Below are positions 33,622 through 42,028 of a DNA stretch of 64,000 nt, one piece after another; positions within the stretch are counted from its first letter, which is position 1; each line of letters opens with the position of its first letter. A model generated the notes under the pieces. It had not been told where the DNA came from. It saw only the letters and a list, made by a program, of their open reading frames with translations, and did not search any database. The DNA is taken from contig JAWOAS010000050.1 of the NCBI GenBank assembly GCA_046498405.1, positions 1-64,000 on the forward strand, given 5' to 3'. Both the position numbers and the translations under genes were made by a program. The stretch is from T1Sed10-49 sp046498405. Lineage in GTDB: Bacteria; Actinomycetota; Nitriliruptoria; Euzebyales; Egibacteraceae.

Positions 33622-34542
33622 ATGCCCATCGAGTCCGTCGGCGAGATCTGGATGGACGGCGCGTTCGTGCCGTGGGACGAGGCCACCGTGCACGTCCTCA
33701 CGCCGACGCTGCACTACGGATGGGGGGTCTTCGAGGGCATCCGGGCCTACGAGACGCCCGACGGCCCCGCGGTGCTCTGCCACCGCGCGCACTACGAGCG
33801 GCTGCACCGCTCGGCTCGCATCCTCCAGCTCGACGTGCCCTACAGCGTCGAGGCGCTCATGGAGGCCACCCGCGAGCTCGTGCGGCGCTCCGGGCTGACC
33901 TCGTGCTACATCCGGCCGCTCGTCTACCTCGGGTACGGCGAGATGGGCCTCAACCCGCTACCGAGCGCGACCCGCGTGGCCATCGCCGTGTGGCCGTGGG
34001 GCACCTACCTCGGCGACGAGGGGCTGCGCCATGGGGTCCGGGCCAAGACCTCCTCCTGGGTGCGCATCGGCGCGAACATGATCCCGACCGGCACGAAGGC
34101 CTGCGGGGTCTACATCAACTCGTCGTTGGCCAAGCTCGAGGCCCTGCAGGCCGGCTACGACGAGGCGATCCTGCTCAACGAGCACGGGGAGGTCGCCGAG
34201 GGCTCGGGCGAGAACGTCTTCGTCGTGCGCGAGGGCACCCTGCTGACGCCGCCGCTGGCCGCGGGGGTGCTGCGCGGGGTGACCCGCGAGGTCATCATGC
34301 GCTTCGCCGCCGATCTCGGCATCGACGTGGCCGAGACCCGGTTGCTGCGCCAGGACCTCTACACCGCCGACGAGGCCTTCTACACCGGCACCGCCGCCGA
34401 GGTCGTGCCGATCAGGTCCGTCGACGATCGTGAGATCGGCGACCCTGGTCCGGTGACCACCGCGCTGCAGCAGCGCTTCTTCGCCGCCGTCAAGGGGGCC
34501 GACCCGCGCTACGCCGACCTCCTCGACGTCGTCGGCCGCTAA
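33622..34542 (+). CDS. ilvE: Branched-chain amino acid aminotransferase
   Basis: PLP-dependent class IV aminotransferase, the last step to Leu, Ile and Val. The 306 residues show LHYGWGVFEGIRAYE near residue 31, RPLVYLGYGEMGL, and the Schiff-base Lys in TGTKACGVYINSSLAK (about residue 159). EGSGENVFVV and TGTAAEVVPI are the other family signatures. ATG 33622 follows GAGAGGAG. It lies 52 bases after leuB in the same operon. Confidence 0.95.
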   Translation: MPIESVGEIWMDGAFVPWDEATVHVLTPTLHYGWGVFEGIRAYETPDGPAVLCHRAHYERLHRSARILQLDVPYSVEALMEATRELVRRSGLTSCYIRPLVYLGYGEMGLNPLPSATRVAIAVWPWGTYLGDEGLRHGVRAKTSSWVRIGANMIPTGTKACGVYINSSLAKLEALQAGYDEAILLNEHGEVAEGSGENVFVVREGTLLTPPLAAGVLRGVTREVIMRFAADLGIDVAETRLLRQDLYTADEAFYTGTAAEVVPIRSVDDREIGDPGPVTTALQQRFFAAVKGADPRYADLLDVVGR

Positions 34543-34575
34543 GCGCGGTGGGCGCGCGGCCGGGCGCGGGCGCGC

Positions 34576-35121
34576 TCAGCACGGCTCACTGACGAGGCGC
34601 ACGGCCGGGTCGAGGATCACCGAGGCCTCCCGTGGGATGCCGAGCACCCGCAGGGAGACCGCGAGCTGGGTGAATGTCGTCGCCCCGGCCTCGGTGCGGT
34701 CCTCGCAGGCCGGCAGCCGACCGTCGACCTGCACGAGGCGCTCCTCGCCGGGGGACAGGCGGAAGGGCTCGAAGTCCTCGAGCACGAGGTCGCTCTCCTC
34801 GCTGGCGCGGGCCACCGCCTGGGGCGTGAAGCCGACGAGGTCGAGCGGCTCGAGCGGCACGTCGGTGACGGTGACCGGCAAGCGGCTCGTGTTCTCGATC
34901 GCGACGCCGAACGTCGCCTCGGTGCTGTTGCGGTTCGACAGGGTGCACACCTTGCGGTCGTCGACGTCGAGGCGACCCTCGGTGCTGCCCTCGGGGCAGA
35001 CGTGGGCGCTGCCGGCGGCGACGTGATCGCCGCTCAACACCACCGCGAGGCCGCCGAGCAAGGCGACGACGGCGAGTACGCCGATCGCGGGCAGGAGCGG
35101 GCTGCGGCTGCGCGTCGTCAT
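34576..35121 (-). CDS. Membrane-anchored extracytoplasmic hypothetical protein
   Basis: A 181-residue protein with an N-terminal basic stretch (TTRSRSP) and one hydrophobic helix (AIGVLAVVALLGGLAVVLSG, about residues 12-31), then a polar beta-rich extracytoplasmic domain with four Cys residues (including CPEGS, KVCTL, PACED and the terminal EPC) that could form two disulphides. The pattern VAIENTSRLPVTVTDVPLEP suggests an Ig-like fold. I do not recognise the family. ATG 35121 is used; GTG 35124 is adjacent. It is transcribed away from the cimA leader. Confidence 0.6.
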   Translation of the reverse strand: MTTRSRSPLLPAIGVLAVVALLGGLAVVLSGDHVAAGSAHVCPEGSTEGRLDVDDRKVCTLSNRNSTEATFGVAIENTSRLPVTVTDVPLEPLDLVGFTPQAVARASEESDLVLEDFEPFRLSPGEERLVQVDGRLPACEDRTEAGATTFTQLAVSLRVLGIPREASVILDPAVRLVSEPC

Positions 35122-35229
35122 CACCTGCGCTCGTCTCGGTCGGGCCCTGCGGCGCCGACGCGTCGCTGTGGCCGCAGGGCGGTGGGACCGTGCCCGGCGG
35201 CGTCGTGGTCACCGTGGCCGCCGACCGGG

Positions 35230-35259
35230 TTGTCGGCGGGCCCCGTGGTCTGCCACACT
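35230..35259 (+). promoter_or_regulatory. Candidate promoter of the cimA leader transcript
   Basis: TTGTCG (35230-35235) and CACACT (35254-35259) are spaced by 18 bases. The start site would fall at about 35267-35268, on the ATG of the leader peptide, so the transcript is predicted to be leaderless. Confidence 0.55.
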
Positions 35260-35267
35260 AGAGCGCG

Positions 35268-35360
35268 ATGTCTCCCGCGCAGCGTCACCTCACCGGTCTC
35301 GCCGAGACCGGCATCGACGTGCGCGCGATCGTGGGCATCATCATTCGACCGCTCCCGTAG
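35268..35360 (+). CDS. cimA leader peptide (isoleucine-rich)
   Basis: A 30-codon frame, ATG 35268 to TAG 35358-35360, whose second half reads DVRAIVGIIIRPLP: an Ile-Val pair followed by three consecutive Ile codons (35337-35345) near the end. It has no Shine-Dalgarno and begins where the predicted transcript begins. cimA, which makes the citramalate precursor of isoleucine, starts 93 bases after the stop. Ile-run position and gene context make it a strong candidate for an isoleucine-sensing leader, distinct in codon content from the Leu/Val leader of ilvB and the Leu leader of leuA. Confidence 0.75.
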   Translation: MSPAQRHLTGLAETGIDVRAIVGIIIRPLP

Positions 35361-35399
35361 CCCGGTTCGGTGCCGGCCTGCGGGAGCGGGCGGGCACCG
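35349..35399 (+). promoter_or_regulatory. Overlapping stems after the cimA leader (pseudoknot-like)
   Basis: CCGCTCCCG (35349-35357), in the last leader codons after the Ile run, is the exact complement of CGGGAGCGG (35381-35389). A second perfect pair, CGGTGCC (35368-35374) with GGCACCG (35393-35399), interlocks with it: each stem has one arm inside the other's loop. The two can form only as alternatives or as an H-type pseudoknot. A ribosome stalled at the Ile codons would cover the first arm. No T tract follows, so the target is probably cimA translation or Rho. The mechanism is inference. Confidence 0.55.
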
Positions 35400-35453
35400 C
35401 ATGCCGTCCGCCGCGCGGGTCGCCACCGCACCACGAAGACGAGGTGTGACGCC

Positions 35454-37109
35454 ATGGCCGAGGTGGACCCGCAGGTGACCCATGTCGATCTCTACGACAC
35501 GACGCTGCGCGACGGCACCCAACGGGAGGGCATCGCCCTGACCGTTGACGACAAGCTGCGCGTCGCCCGCACGATCGACGGGCTCGGCGTCCCCTACATC
35601 GAGGGCGGCTGGCCGGGGGCCAACCCCAAGGACACGGAGTTCTTCGCGCGCGCCAAGGCCGGTGAGCTCGCGCTCGACCAGGCCACGCTCGTGGCCTTCG
35701 GCATGACGCGCAGGCCCGGCCACGACGCGGCCGGTGAGCCGGCCCTCGAGGCGCTGCTCGAGGCCGGGACCTCGATCGTCTGCCTTGTCGGCAAGTCCTC
35801 CGCCCTGCACGCCACCGAGGTGCTCGGCACGACCCGTGAGGAGAACCTCGCGATGGTCGCCGACTCGGTGCGGCTGCTGCGGGCCGAGGGCCGGCGCGTG
35901 TTCTTCGACGCCGAGCACTTCTTCGACGGCTTCCGCGACGACGCGGCCTACGCCGCCGACGTCTGCGCCGCGGCCGCCGAGGCCGGGGCAGAGTGCGTCG
36001 TGCTCTGCGACACCAACGGCGGGATGCTGCCGGGAGAGGTCGAGGACGTCACGCGCCGCATGGTCACCCACCTCGGCGGGACCCAGGTCGGGGTGCACGT
36101 CCACAACGACACCGACTGCGCGGTGGCCAACTCCCTCGTCGCGCTGCGCGCCGGCGCCACCCACGTCCAGGGCACGATCAACGGCATCGGCGAGCGCACC
36201 GGCAACGCCAACCTCTGCTCGATCATCCCCAACCTCGAGCTGAAGTGGGGCCTCCAGCTCCTCGGTCCCCAGCGGCTGGCCCAGCTCTCGCGCGTGGCCC
36301 ACGAGGTCGCCGAGACGATGAACCTCACCCCCGACCCGCACGCCCCCTACGTCGGGTCGGCGGCCTTCGCCCACAAGGCCGGCCTGCACGTCTCGGCGCT
36401 GGCGAAGAACACGAGCACCTACCAGCACATCGAGCCGGAGTCGGTCGGCAACTCCCTGCGCCTGCTCATGTCCGAGCTCGCCGGCAAGTCGACGATCGTG
36501 ATGAAGGGCGAGCAGCTCGGGCTCGACCTCGGCGACGACGGCGACCTCGTCGGTCGCATCCTCGACCGGGTCAAGGACCTCGAGCACGCCGGCTACTCCT
36601 TCGAGGCCGCCGACGCCTCCTTCGAGCTGCTCGTGCGCGACGAGGCGGGGATGGCCGCCGAGCCGTTCCGCCTCGAGGGCTTCCGCGCGATCGTCGAGCG
36701 GCGCGAGGACGGCCGCACCGTCGCCGAGGCCACGGTGCGCGTGTGGGTGCGCGCCCGGCCCGGTGACGAGGACGTCGTCGACGGCTGGGTGCGCAAGATC
36801 GGCGTCGGCGAGGGCAACGGACCGGTCGACGCGCTCGACCAGGCCTTCCGCGCCGCGGTCAACGGGCGCTACCCCGAGCTCGCGCGCATCTCGCTGGCCG
36901 ACTACAAGGTCCGCATCCTCGACCCGCAAGCCGGCACCGCGGCGACGACGAGGGTGCTGCTGTCGAGCTCCGACGGCGAGCGGGAGTGGTCGACGGTCGG
37001 CGTCTCGGAGAACGTCATCGACGCCTCCTGGAAGGCCATGGCCGACGCCTACGCCTACGGGCTGGCCAACCAGCCCGCCCCGGAGGACGATCCGGCGATG
37101 GCCCGGTGA
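35454..37109 (+). CDS. cimA: (R)-citramalate synthase
   Basis: Condenses pyruvate and acetyl-CoA to citramalate, the threonine-independent entry to isoleucine. The 551-residue product matches the CimA (TIGR00977) type of LeuA-like synthase: LYDTTLRDGTQREGIALT near residue 12, GLGVPYIEGGWPGANPKD (the GGWPG motif distinguishes it from LeuA), metal-binding HVHNDTDCAVANSL and GERTGNANL. A C-terminal regulatory domain of about 130 residues follows. ATG 35454 is preceded by a weak GAGG. The downstream citramalate-to-ketobutyrate steps would be done by LeuCD and LeuB, both in this window. Confidence 0.93.
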   Translation: MAEVDPQVTHVDLYDTTLRDGTQREGIALTVDDKLRVARTIDGLGVPYIEGGWPGANPKDTEFFARAKAGELALDQATLVAFGMTRRPGHDAAGEPALEALLEAGTSIVCLVGKSSALHATEVLGTTREENLAMVADSVRLLRAEGRRVFFDAEHFFDGFRDDAAYAADVCAAAAEAGAECVVLCDTNGGMLPGEVEDVTRRMVTHLGGTQVGVHVHNDTDCAVANSLVALRAGATHVQGTINGIGERTGNANLCSIIPNLELKWGLQLLGPQRLAQLSRVAHEVAETMNLTPDPHAPYVGSAAFAHKAGLHVSALAKNTSTYQHIEPESVGNSLRLLMSELAGKSTIVMKGEQLGLDLGDDGDLVGRILDRVKDLEHAGYSFEAADASFELLVRDEAGMAAEPFRLEGFRAIVERREDGRTVAEATVRVWVRARPGDEDVVDGWVRKIGVGEGNGPVDALDQAFRAAVNGRYPELARISLADYKVRILDPQAGTAATTRVLLSSSDGEREWSTVGVSENVIDASWKAMADAYAYGLANQPAPEDDPAMAR

Positions 37110-37248
37110 CCCCCCGCGGGCGGCGGGCGGTCGCTCGGGCGCGTCCGCTGCCCTGCGAGGGGACCGTCACGCCGCGGCCGTGGCGCTCGGCGTCCCGCGA
37201 GGCGGGGCGCGGCGACCCTGCGGTCGACGGCCCGGCGGCCACGCGGCG

Positions 37249-38157
37249 ATGATGCCCGCGCTGCTCGTGCTCGTCGGTGCGGTGCTCTGGGGCACGACCG
37301 GCACCGCGCAGGCCCTCGGACCGGCCGAGACCACCCCGGCCGCGGTCGGCGCGACGCGCGTCGCGCTCGGTGGGACCGCGCTGCTGCTGCTCGCCGCCGC
37401 CCGCGGCGAGCTCGGCCCCCAGGTGTGGCGTGGGGCCCCGAGGGGCGGCACCGCCCTCGTCGTCGGCATCATCGCGATCGCCGGCTACCAGGGGGCGTTC
37501 TTCGCCGGCGTCGACCGCGCCGGCGTCGCCCTCGGCACCGCGGTGGCGATCGGGTCGGTGCCGGTGTGGACCGGGATCGTCGCGCGGCTCGCGCGCGGCG
37601 AGCGCCCGGAGCCCGGCTGGGGCACTGCCACCGCCCTCGCGGTGGCCGGCAGCGCCCTGCTGCTCCTGCCGCAGGGCGCGGTCCGCATCGACGCGCTCGG
37701 CATCGGCCTCGCCCTGCTCGCCGGCCTGGCCTTCGGGGTCGGCACCGTGGCGATGAAGGTCCTGCTCGACGGCGGTGGCGGGCCCGTCGGGGTCGTCGGC
37801 GTCGTCTTCGCCGGCGGCGCGGTCCTGCTCGCGCCCGTCCTCGTCGCCAGCGACCTCTCCTGGCTGGCCACGCCGCGTGGCATGGCGATGGTCGCCTTCC
37901 TCGGCCTCGTCGCGACGACGCTGGCCTACGTCGTCTTCTCCACCGGGCTGCGCGGGGTCGCCGCGGGGACCGCCGCGACGCTGTCCCTCGCCGAGCCGCT
38001 GACCGCTGGGGCCCTCGGCATGCTCCTGCTGCGCGAGCAGCCGGGCCCGCTCGGGCTGCTCGGCGGCGGGCTCGTCCTCACCGGTCTCGTCGTGCTGTCG
38101 GTGCGTCGGCGCCAGCGGGCGCCGCGGGCCATCGACCCCGCGGCCGCGCCGACGTGA
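37249..38157 (+). CDS. EamA/DMT-superfamily transporter
   Basis: A 302-residue protein with ten predicted membrane helices in two repeated EamA halves (ALLVLVGAVLWGTTGTAQAL at the start; LLAGLAFGVGTVAMKVLL beginning the second half). Members export amino acids or metabolites. It follows cimA by 139 bases on the same strand, so branched-chain amino acid export is an attractive guess, but there is no direct evidence. Adjacent ATGs at 37249 and 37252. Confidence 0.85.
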   Translation: MMPALLVLVGAVLWGTTGTAQALGPAETTPAAVGATRVALGGTALLLLAAARGELGPQVWRGAPRGGTALVVGIIAIAGYQGAFFAGVDRAGVALGTAVAIGSVPVWTGIVARLARGERPEPGWGTATALAVAGSALLLLPQGAVRIDALGIGLALLAGLAFGVGTVAMKVLLDGGGGPVGVVGVVFAGGAVLLAPVLVASDLSWLATPRGMAMVAFLGLVATTLAYVVFSTGLRGVAAGTAATLSLAEPLTAGALGMLLLREQPGPLGLLGGGLVLTGLVVLSVRRRQRAPRAIDPAAAPT

Positions 38158-38222
38158 GCCCCCCGCGGCGGCGTGGTTGACTGCCGCGCAGGCCGCTGAC
38201 CCGAGCACCCCAAGGAGTCGTC

Positions 38223-39005
38223 GTGCGCATCGTCCGTGTCGCGAGGCCGAGCGGGCCTGCGTTCGGTGTCGTCACCCGCCCGGAGGGCAAGCCCGACCAC
38301 GTCGCGCTGCTCGAGGGCCATCCCTTCGGTGAGCTGCGGGTCACCGACCAGGTCGCGCCGCTGGCCGACGTCCCGCTGCTCGCGCCGATCATCCCCTCGA
38401 AGATCCTCGCGATCGGCAAGAACTACGCCGAGCACGCCGCGGAGATGGGTGGGGAGGTGCCCGCCGAGCCGCTCGTCTTCGCCAAGCTGCCGACGACGGT
38501 CATCGGGCCGGGCGAGACGGTCCGGCTGCCGCCGGAGTCCGCCGAGGTGCACCACGAGGCCGAGCTCGCCGTCGTCGTCGGCGGCCTGCTGCGCCGCGCG
38601 ACGCCCACGGAGTCGGCGGCGTCGATCCTCGGCTACACCGTCGCCAACGACGTCACCGCCCGTGACCTCCAGCGCCGCGACGGGCAGTTCACGAGGGCCA
38701 AGGGCTTCGACAGCTTCTGCCCGCTCGGGCCCTGGATCGAGACCGAGCTCGACCCGGCGCGGGGCCTGGCCGTGCGCTGCACCGTCGACGACGAGCTGCG
38801 CCAGGACGGCAGCACCGCCGACCTCGTCGTCGACGTCCCGTCGCTGCTCGCTCACGTCTCGGCGTTCGCCACACTGCTGCCCGGTGACGTCGTGCTCACC
38901 GGCACGCCCTCGGGCGTCGGGCCGCTCGCCGACGGCCAGACCTGCGAGGTCTCCGTCGAGGGGATCGGCGCCCTCCGCAACCCCGTCGCCGTCGAGAGCC
39001 GGTAG
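38223..39005 (+). CDS. Fumarylacetoacetate hydrolase family protein
   Basis: A 260-residue FAH-fold enzyme. It has AIGKNYAEHAAEMG near residue 63, the metal-binding Glu pair in VHHEAELAVVVGG (about 107-119), GYTVANDVTARDLQRRDGQ and the C-terminal TGTPSGVGPL. Relatives act as acylpyruvate hydrolases, 2-hydroxyhepta-diene-dioate isomerases or oxaloacetate decarboxylases; the exact reaction is not predictable. GTG 38223 follows AAGGAG. A TTGACTGCCGC (38177-38187) resembles the -10/discriminator seen elsewhere. Confidence 0.88.
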   Translation: MRIVRVARPSGPAFGVVTRPEGKPDHVALLEGHPFGELRVTDQVAPLADVPLLAPIIPSKILAIGKNYAEHAAEMGGEVPAEPLVFAKLPTTVIGPGETVRLPPESAEVHHEAELAVVVGGLLRRATPTESAASILGYTVANDVTARDLQRRDGQFTRAKGFDSFCPLGPWIETELDPARGLAVRCTVDDELRQDGSTADLVVDVPSLLAHVSAFATLLPGDVVLTGTPSGVGPLADGQTCEVSVEGIGALRNPVAVESR

Positions 39006-39051
39006 CGGGTCCCGTGCCGGCCGCGCCCGCCCGGGTGGTCGGCGACCCCGC

Positions 39052-40188
39052 TCAGCCGGTGGCCTCGAGGCGCAGGCCCTGCGCGCGGAGGCGCTCGCGC
39101 AGGGGCGGGCCGAGGGCCTCGGCGGGCCCGCAGGCCCCCGTGGCCAGCCCCTCGCCGGCGGCCAGGGCGAGGGCGGCCTCGGCGAGGATCACCGCGGTCT
39201 CGCCGTAGCCCGGGTCGCCGCCGGCGACCTCGCTGGTGGCCTGCCGACCACCGGCCGTGGCCACGCTCGTGACGCGGAACCAGTGCTCCGCGCGCCGCTC
39301 GGCCGAGGGCCCCTCGCCGGCGGAGGGCGCGACCCTGCGCAGCAGCGCCCGCGTCGGGGGGATCGCCGCGAGCGCCGTGAGCGCGCCCATCGCGCCGAGC
39401 ATGCCGAGCCCGGCCACACGCGAGGGCGCGCCGAGGAAGTAGCCGAAGGCGAAGCTCGCCCCGTAGCCCGGCAGCCGCGCGGCCGACCGCCGCACGACCT
39501 GGCCGTCGACGGTCGGCAGCGGGATCCCGACGCCGTCGGTGGCCGGGGCGTCGTGCAGCCCGTCGGGCAGGCCGGTGGTGCGCCGCCGCGCGCGCGAGGG
39601 CGGTGGCACGCGCGAGGAGCGGGCGCTCAAGGACTCGAGGGCCGAGGCGATCGTGCCGCCGCTGGCCGCGCCCTGCCCACGCAGGTAGCTGCGCACCTCG
39701 ACGGCCTCGTCGTCGCCGGGCGCGAGCGCCTCGACGGCGAGCTGGGCGCCGAGGTCGGTCACCACCGACTCGAACCCGCAGCTGCTGACGAGCGTCGCTC
39801 CGCTGCGGCGCGCCTCGGCGTCGTGACGCCAGGCGACATCGGCGACGAACGCCGGCTCGCCGGCGAGGTCGAGGTAGGACGTCCCCGCCCTCGCGCAGGC
39901 CTGGGGCACGAGGCGGCCGTGGCGCGCGTAGGGCCCGACGGTCGTGGCGAGCACGCGGGTCCGCGCGGCCAGGGCGGACAGCCCCGCGAGGTCACCGGTG
40001 TCGACGACCTCGACGGCGAGGTGCCCCCCGAGGTCGGTAGCCAGCCGCGCCAGCCGCTCGGGGTCCCGGCCGGCGAGGGCGATCCGCTGGCCCTCGGCCC
40101 CGGCGCGGGACGCGAGGTGCGCGGCGGTGAGCCGGCCGGTGAAGCCCGTCGCTCCCAGGAGGACGAGGTCGTGCTCGGGTCGCGCCAT
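39052..40188 (-). CDS. Saccharopine dehydrogenase-like / trans-acting enoyl reductase family protein
   Basis: A 378-residue NAD(P)-binding protein: LVLLGATGFTGRLTAAHLA (residues 8-26), IALAGRDPERLARL, TTVGPYARHGRLVPQACA and YLDLAGEPAFV, as in the Rv2449c/Rv2953-type proteins. In mycobacteria one member reduces a polyketide enoyl intermediate for glycolipids. A hydrophobic segment at about 260-290 may contact the membrane. No lipid genes are nearby, so the substrate is unknown. ATG 40188 follows GAGAGG. Confidence 0.8.
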   Translation of the reverse strand: MARPEHDLVLLGATGFTGRLTAAHLASRAGAEGQRIALAGRDPERLARLATDLGGHLAVEVVDTGDLAGLSALAARTRVLATTVGPYARHGRLVPQACARAGTSYLDLAGEPAFVADVAWRHDAEARRSGATLVSSCGFESVVTDLGAQLAVEALAPGDDEAVEVRSYLRGQGAASGGTIASALESLSARSSRVPPPSRARRRTTGLPDGLHDAPATDGVGIPLPTVDGQVVRRSAARLPGYGASFAFGYFLGAPSRVAGLGMLGAMGALTALAAIPPTRALLRRVAPSAGEGPSAERRAEHWFRVTSVATAGGRQATSEVAGGDPGYGETAVILAEAALALAAGEGLATGACGPAEALGPPLRERLRAQGLRLEATG

Positions 40189-40244
40189 GTCGGAGCCTCT
40201 CCCGCTGATCCTGCGGTCACCGCCGGGCAGCCTGCCCCACGCGG

Positions 40245-40297
40245 GCGGGCCGTACGCGCTGGCCCGGGCGGGCCGTACGCGCTGGCCCGGGCGGGCC
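40245..40297 (+). repeat. 23-bp tandem repeat, 2.3 copies
   Basis: The unit GCGGGCCGTACGCGCTGGCCCGG spans 40245-40267 and 40268-40290 exactly, with a partial copy at 40291-40297 (unit shown here is 23 bases; its core is GGGCCGTACGCGCTGG). It lies in the 169-base gap between the saccharopine-like gene and gltX, just upstream of the gltX -10 box. Confidence 0.7.
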
Positions 40298-40314
40298 CAG
40301 CCCCCGCGGCCCGC

Positions 40315-40320
40315 TAGCCT
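40315..40320 (+). promoter_or_regulatory. Candidate -10 box for gltX
   Basis: TAGCCT, 38 bases before the gltX ATG and immediately after the tandem repeats. No clear -35. Confidence 0.4.
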
Positions 40321-40357
40321 GTCGCGCGACCCGCCACCCCCGAGTCGTGAGGATGCG

Positions 40358-41911
40358 ATGAGCGCTCCGCGTGTCCGGTTCTGCCCTGCCCCCAGCGGCT
40401 GGCTCCACGTCGGCGGCGCGAGGACCGCGCTGTACAACTGGCTCCATGCGCGCGGCCACGACGGGACCTTCGTGCTGCGCATCGAGGACACCGACGCCGA
40501 GCGCGCGACCGAGGCGTCGATGCTCGGCATGCTCGAGGGTCTGCGCTTCCTGGGGCTGCACTGGGACGAGGGTCCCGACGTCGGCGGCGGCCACGGCCCC
40601 TACCGCCAGTCCGAGCGGGCCGCCCTCTACGCCGCGGTGGCGCGCCGCCTGCTCGAGGCCGGGCACGCCTACGAGGCCTTCGAGACCGCCGAGGAGCTCG
40701 ACGCCGAGCGGGAGCGCGCCCGCGCCGAGGGCCGTCCGCCCGGCTACCGGGGCGCGCACCGCCACCTCACCGAGGCGCAGCGCGCCGCCTACCGCGAGGA
40801 GGGCCGCACCCCGGTCCTGCGCCTGGCGACCCCAGAGGAGGGCACGAGCGTCGTCGACGACCTCATCCGCGGCCCCGTCGAGGTGGACTGGGCCGACGTC
40901 CCCGACTTTGTCGTCGCCCGCGCCGACGGCTCGGCGACGTACTACCTCGCCAACACCGTCGACGACCTCGCGCAGGGCATCGACCTCGTCGCCCGCGGCG
41001 AGGACCTCCTCTCGGCGACGCCGAGGCAGCGCTACCTCTCGGCCCTCCTCCTCGCCGAGGAGGGCGGCACCGCCCTGCTCGACGCCGCGCTCGCCGAGGT
41101 CGGCCTACCCGCCCGCGAGCCGGGCTGGGGACCGGTGACGGCCTACGCGCACCTGCCGATGCTCGTGGGACCCGACCGCAAGAAGCTCTCCAAGCGCCAT
41201 GGCTCGGTCGCCGTCGAGGAGTTCGCGCGGCAGGGGATCCTGCCGGAGGTCCTCGTCAACCTCCTCGCGCTGTGCGGCTGGAGCCCCGGTGACGGCAGGA
41301 CCGAGCAGCTGTCGGTGCCCGAGATCGTCGCGCGCTTCGACCTCGCCCGCGTCGGCCGCAACCCCGCCTACTTCGACGTCGACAAGCTGCGCGCGTTCAA
41401 CGGCGACGCGATCAAGGCCCTCGACGTCGCCGAGCTCGCCGAGCGGCTCGTGCCCTTCCTCGTCGAGGCCGGCCTCGTCGCCGATCCGCCGGAGCCCGGC
41501 CAGCGGGCGCTGCTCGAGGCCCTCGCGCCGCTGCTGCAGGAGCGGATCCAGACCCTGGCCGAGGCCCCGCCGCTCGTGGCCTTCGCCTTCGTCGACGAGG
41601 TCACCTACGAGGAGAAGGCCGTCGCCAAGCACCTCGCCAAGGGACGCGCCGCTGAGGTCCTCGCCGCGGCCGAGCCGGTGCTGGCCGACCTCGAGGCGTG
41701 GACGCCCGAGGCGATCCTCGAGGCCTTCGACGGCCTCTGCGCCGACCTCGAGCTCGGTCGCGGCAAGGTCATGCAGCCGGTCCGCGTGGCCGTGGCGGGC
41801 ACCGCGGTGAGCCCGCCGCTGCCCGAGACCCTCGCGGTGCTCGACCGCGAGACCGTCCTCTCGCGCGTGCGTGAGGCGCGCGAGCGCTTCACCGCGCCAG
41901 GCGCCGACTGA
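40358..41911 (+). CDS. gltX: Glutamyl-tRNA synthetase
   Basis: Class I synthetase of 517 residues. The HIGH-type motif is in CPAPSGWLHVGGARTALYNW (residues 8-27), the KMSKS-type motif is KKLSKRHGS near residue 273, and the alpha-helical anticodon-binding domain fills the C-terminal 170 residues. Actinomycetes usually use a non-discriminating GltX that also charges tRNA-Gln with Glu for later amidation. It is followed after 41 bases by tRNA-Gln and, about 1 kb on, by tRNA-Glu in opposite orientation, so the enzyme sits beside both of its expected substrates. ATG 40358. Confidence 0.95.
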   Translation: MSAPRVRFCPAPSGWLHVGGARTALYNWLHARGHDGTFVLRIEDTDAERATEASMLGMLEGLRFLGLHWDEGPDVGGGHGPYRQSERAALYAAVARRLLEAGHAYEAFETAEELDAERERARAEGRPPGYRGAHRHLTEAQRAAYREEGRTPVLRLATPEEGTSVVDDLIRGPVEVDWADVPDFVVARADGSATYYLANTVDDLAQGIDLVARGEDLLSATPRQRYLSALLLAEEGGTALLDAALAEVGLPAREPGWGPVTAYAHLPMLVGPDRKKLSKRHGSVAVEEFARQGILPEVLVNLLALCGWSPGDGRTEQLSVPEIVARFDLARVGRNPAYFDVDKLRAFNGDAIKALDVAELAERLVPFLVEAGLVADPPEPGQRALLEALAPLLQERIQTLAEAPPLVAFAFVDEVTYEEKAVAKHLAKGRAAEVLAAAEPVLADLEAWTPEAILEAFDGLCADLELGRGKVMQPVRVAVAGTAVSPPLPETLAVLDRETVLSRVREARERFTAPGAD

Positions 41912-41934
41912 TTGCCGCACCGGCGGGACCTCGC

Positions 41935-41940
41935 TATGCT
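41935..41940 (+). promoter_or_regulatory. Candidate -10 box for tRNA-Gln
   Basis: TATGCT, 12 bases before the mature 5' end of the tRNA and 24 bases after the gltX stop, so the tRNA can be transcribed independently. Confidence 0.45.
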
Positions 41941-41952
41941 CGATCACGCCCT

Positions 41953-42024
41953 TCGGGGGTGGTGTAATCGGCAACACGGCTGGTTCTGGTCCAGTTATTG
42001 AGGGTTCGAGTCCTTCCCCCCGAG
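41953..42024 (+). tRNA. tRNA-Gln (anticodon CUG)
   Basis: A complete cloverleaf folds by hand. The acceptor TCGGGGG pairs with CCCCCGA (42017-42023), the D stem is GTGT/ACAC, the anticodon stem GCTGG/CCAGT encloses TTCTGGT with anticodon CTG at 41986-41988, the variable loop is five bases, and the T arm reads GAGGG-TTCGAGT-CCTTC. The discriminator is G42024. CCA is not encoded. Confidence 0.93.
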
Positions 42025-42028
42025 CGAG

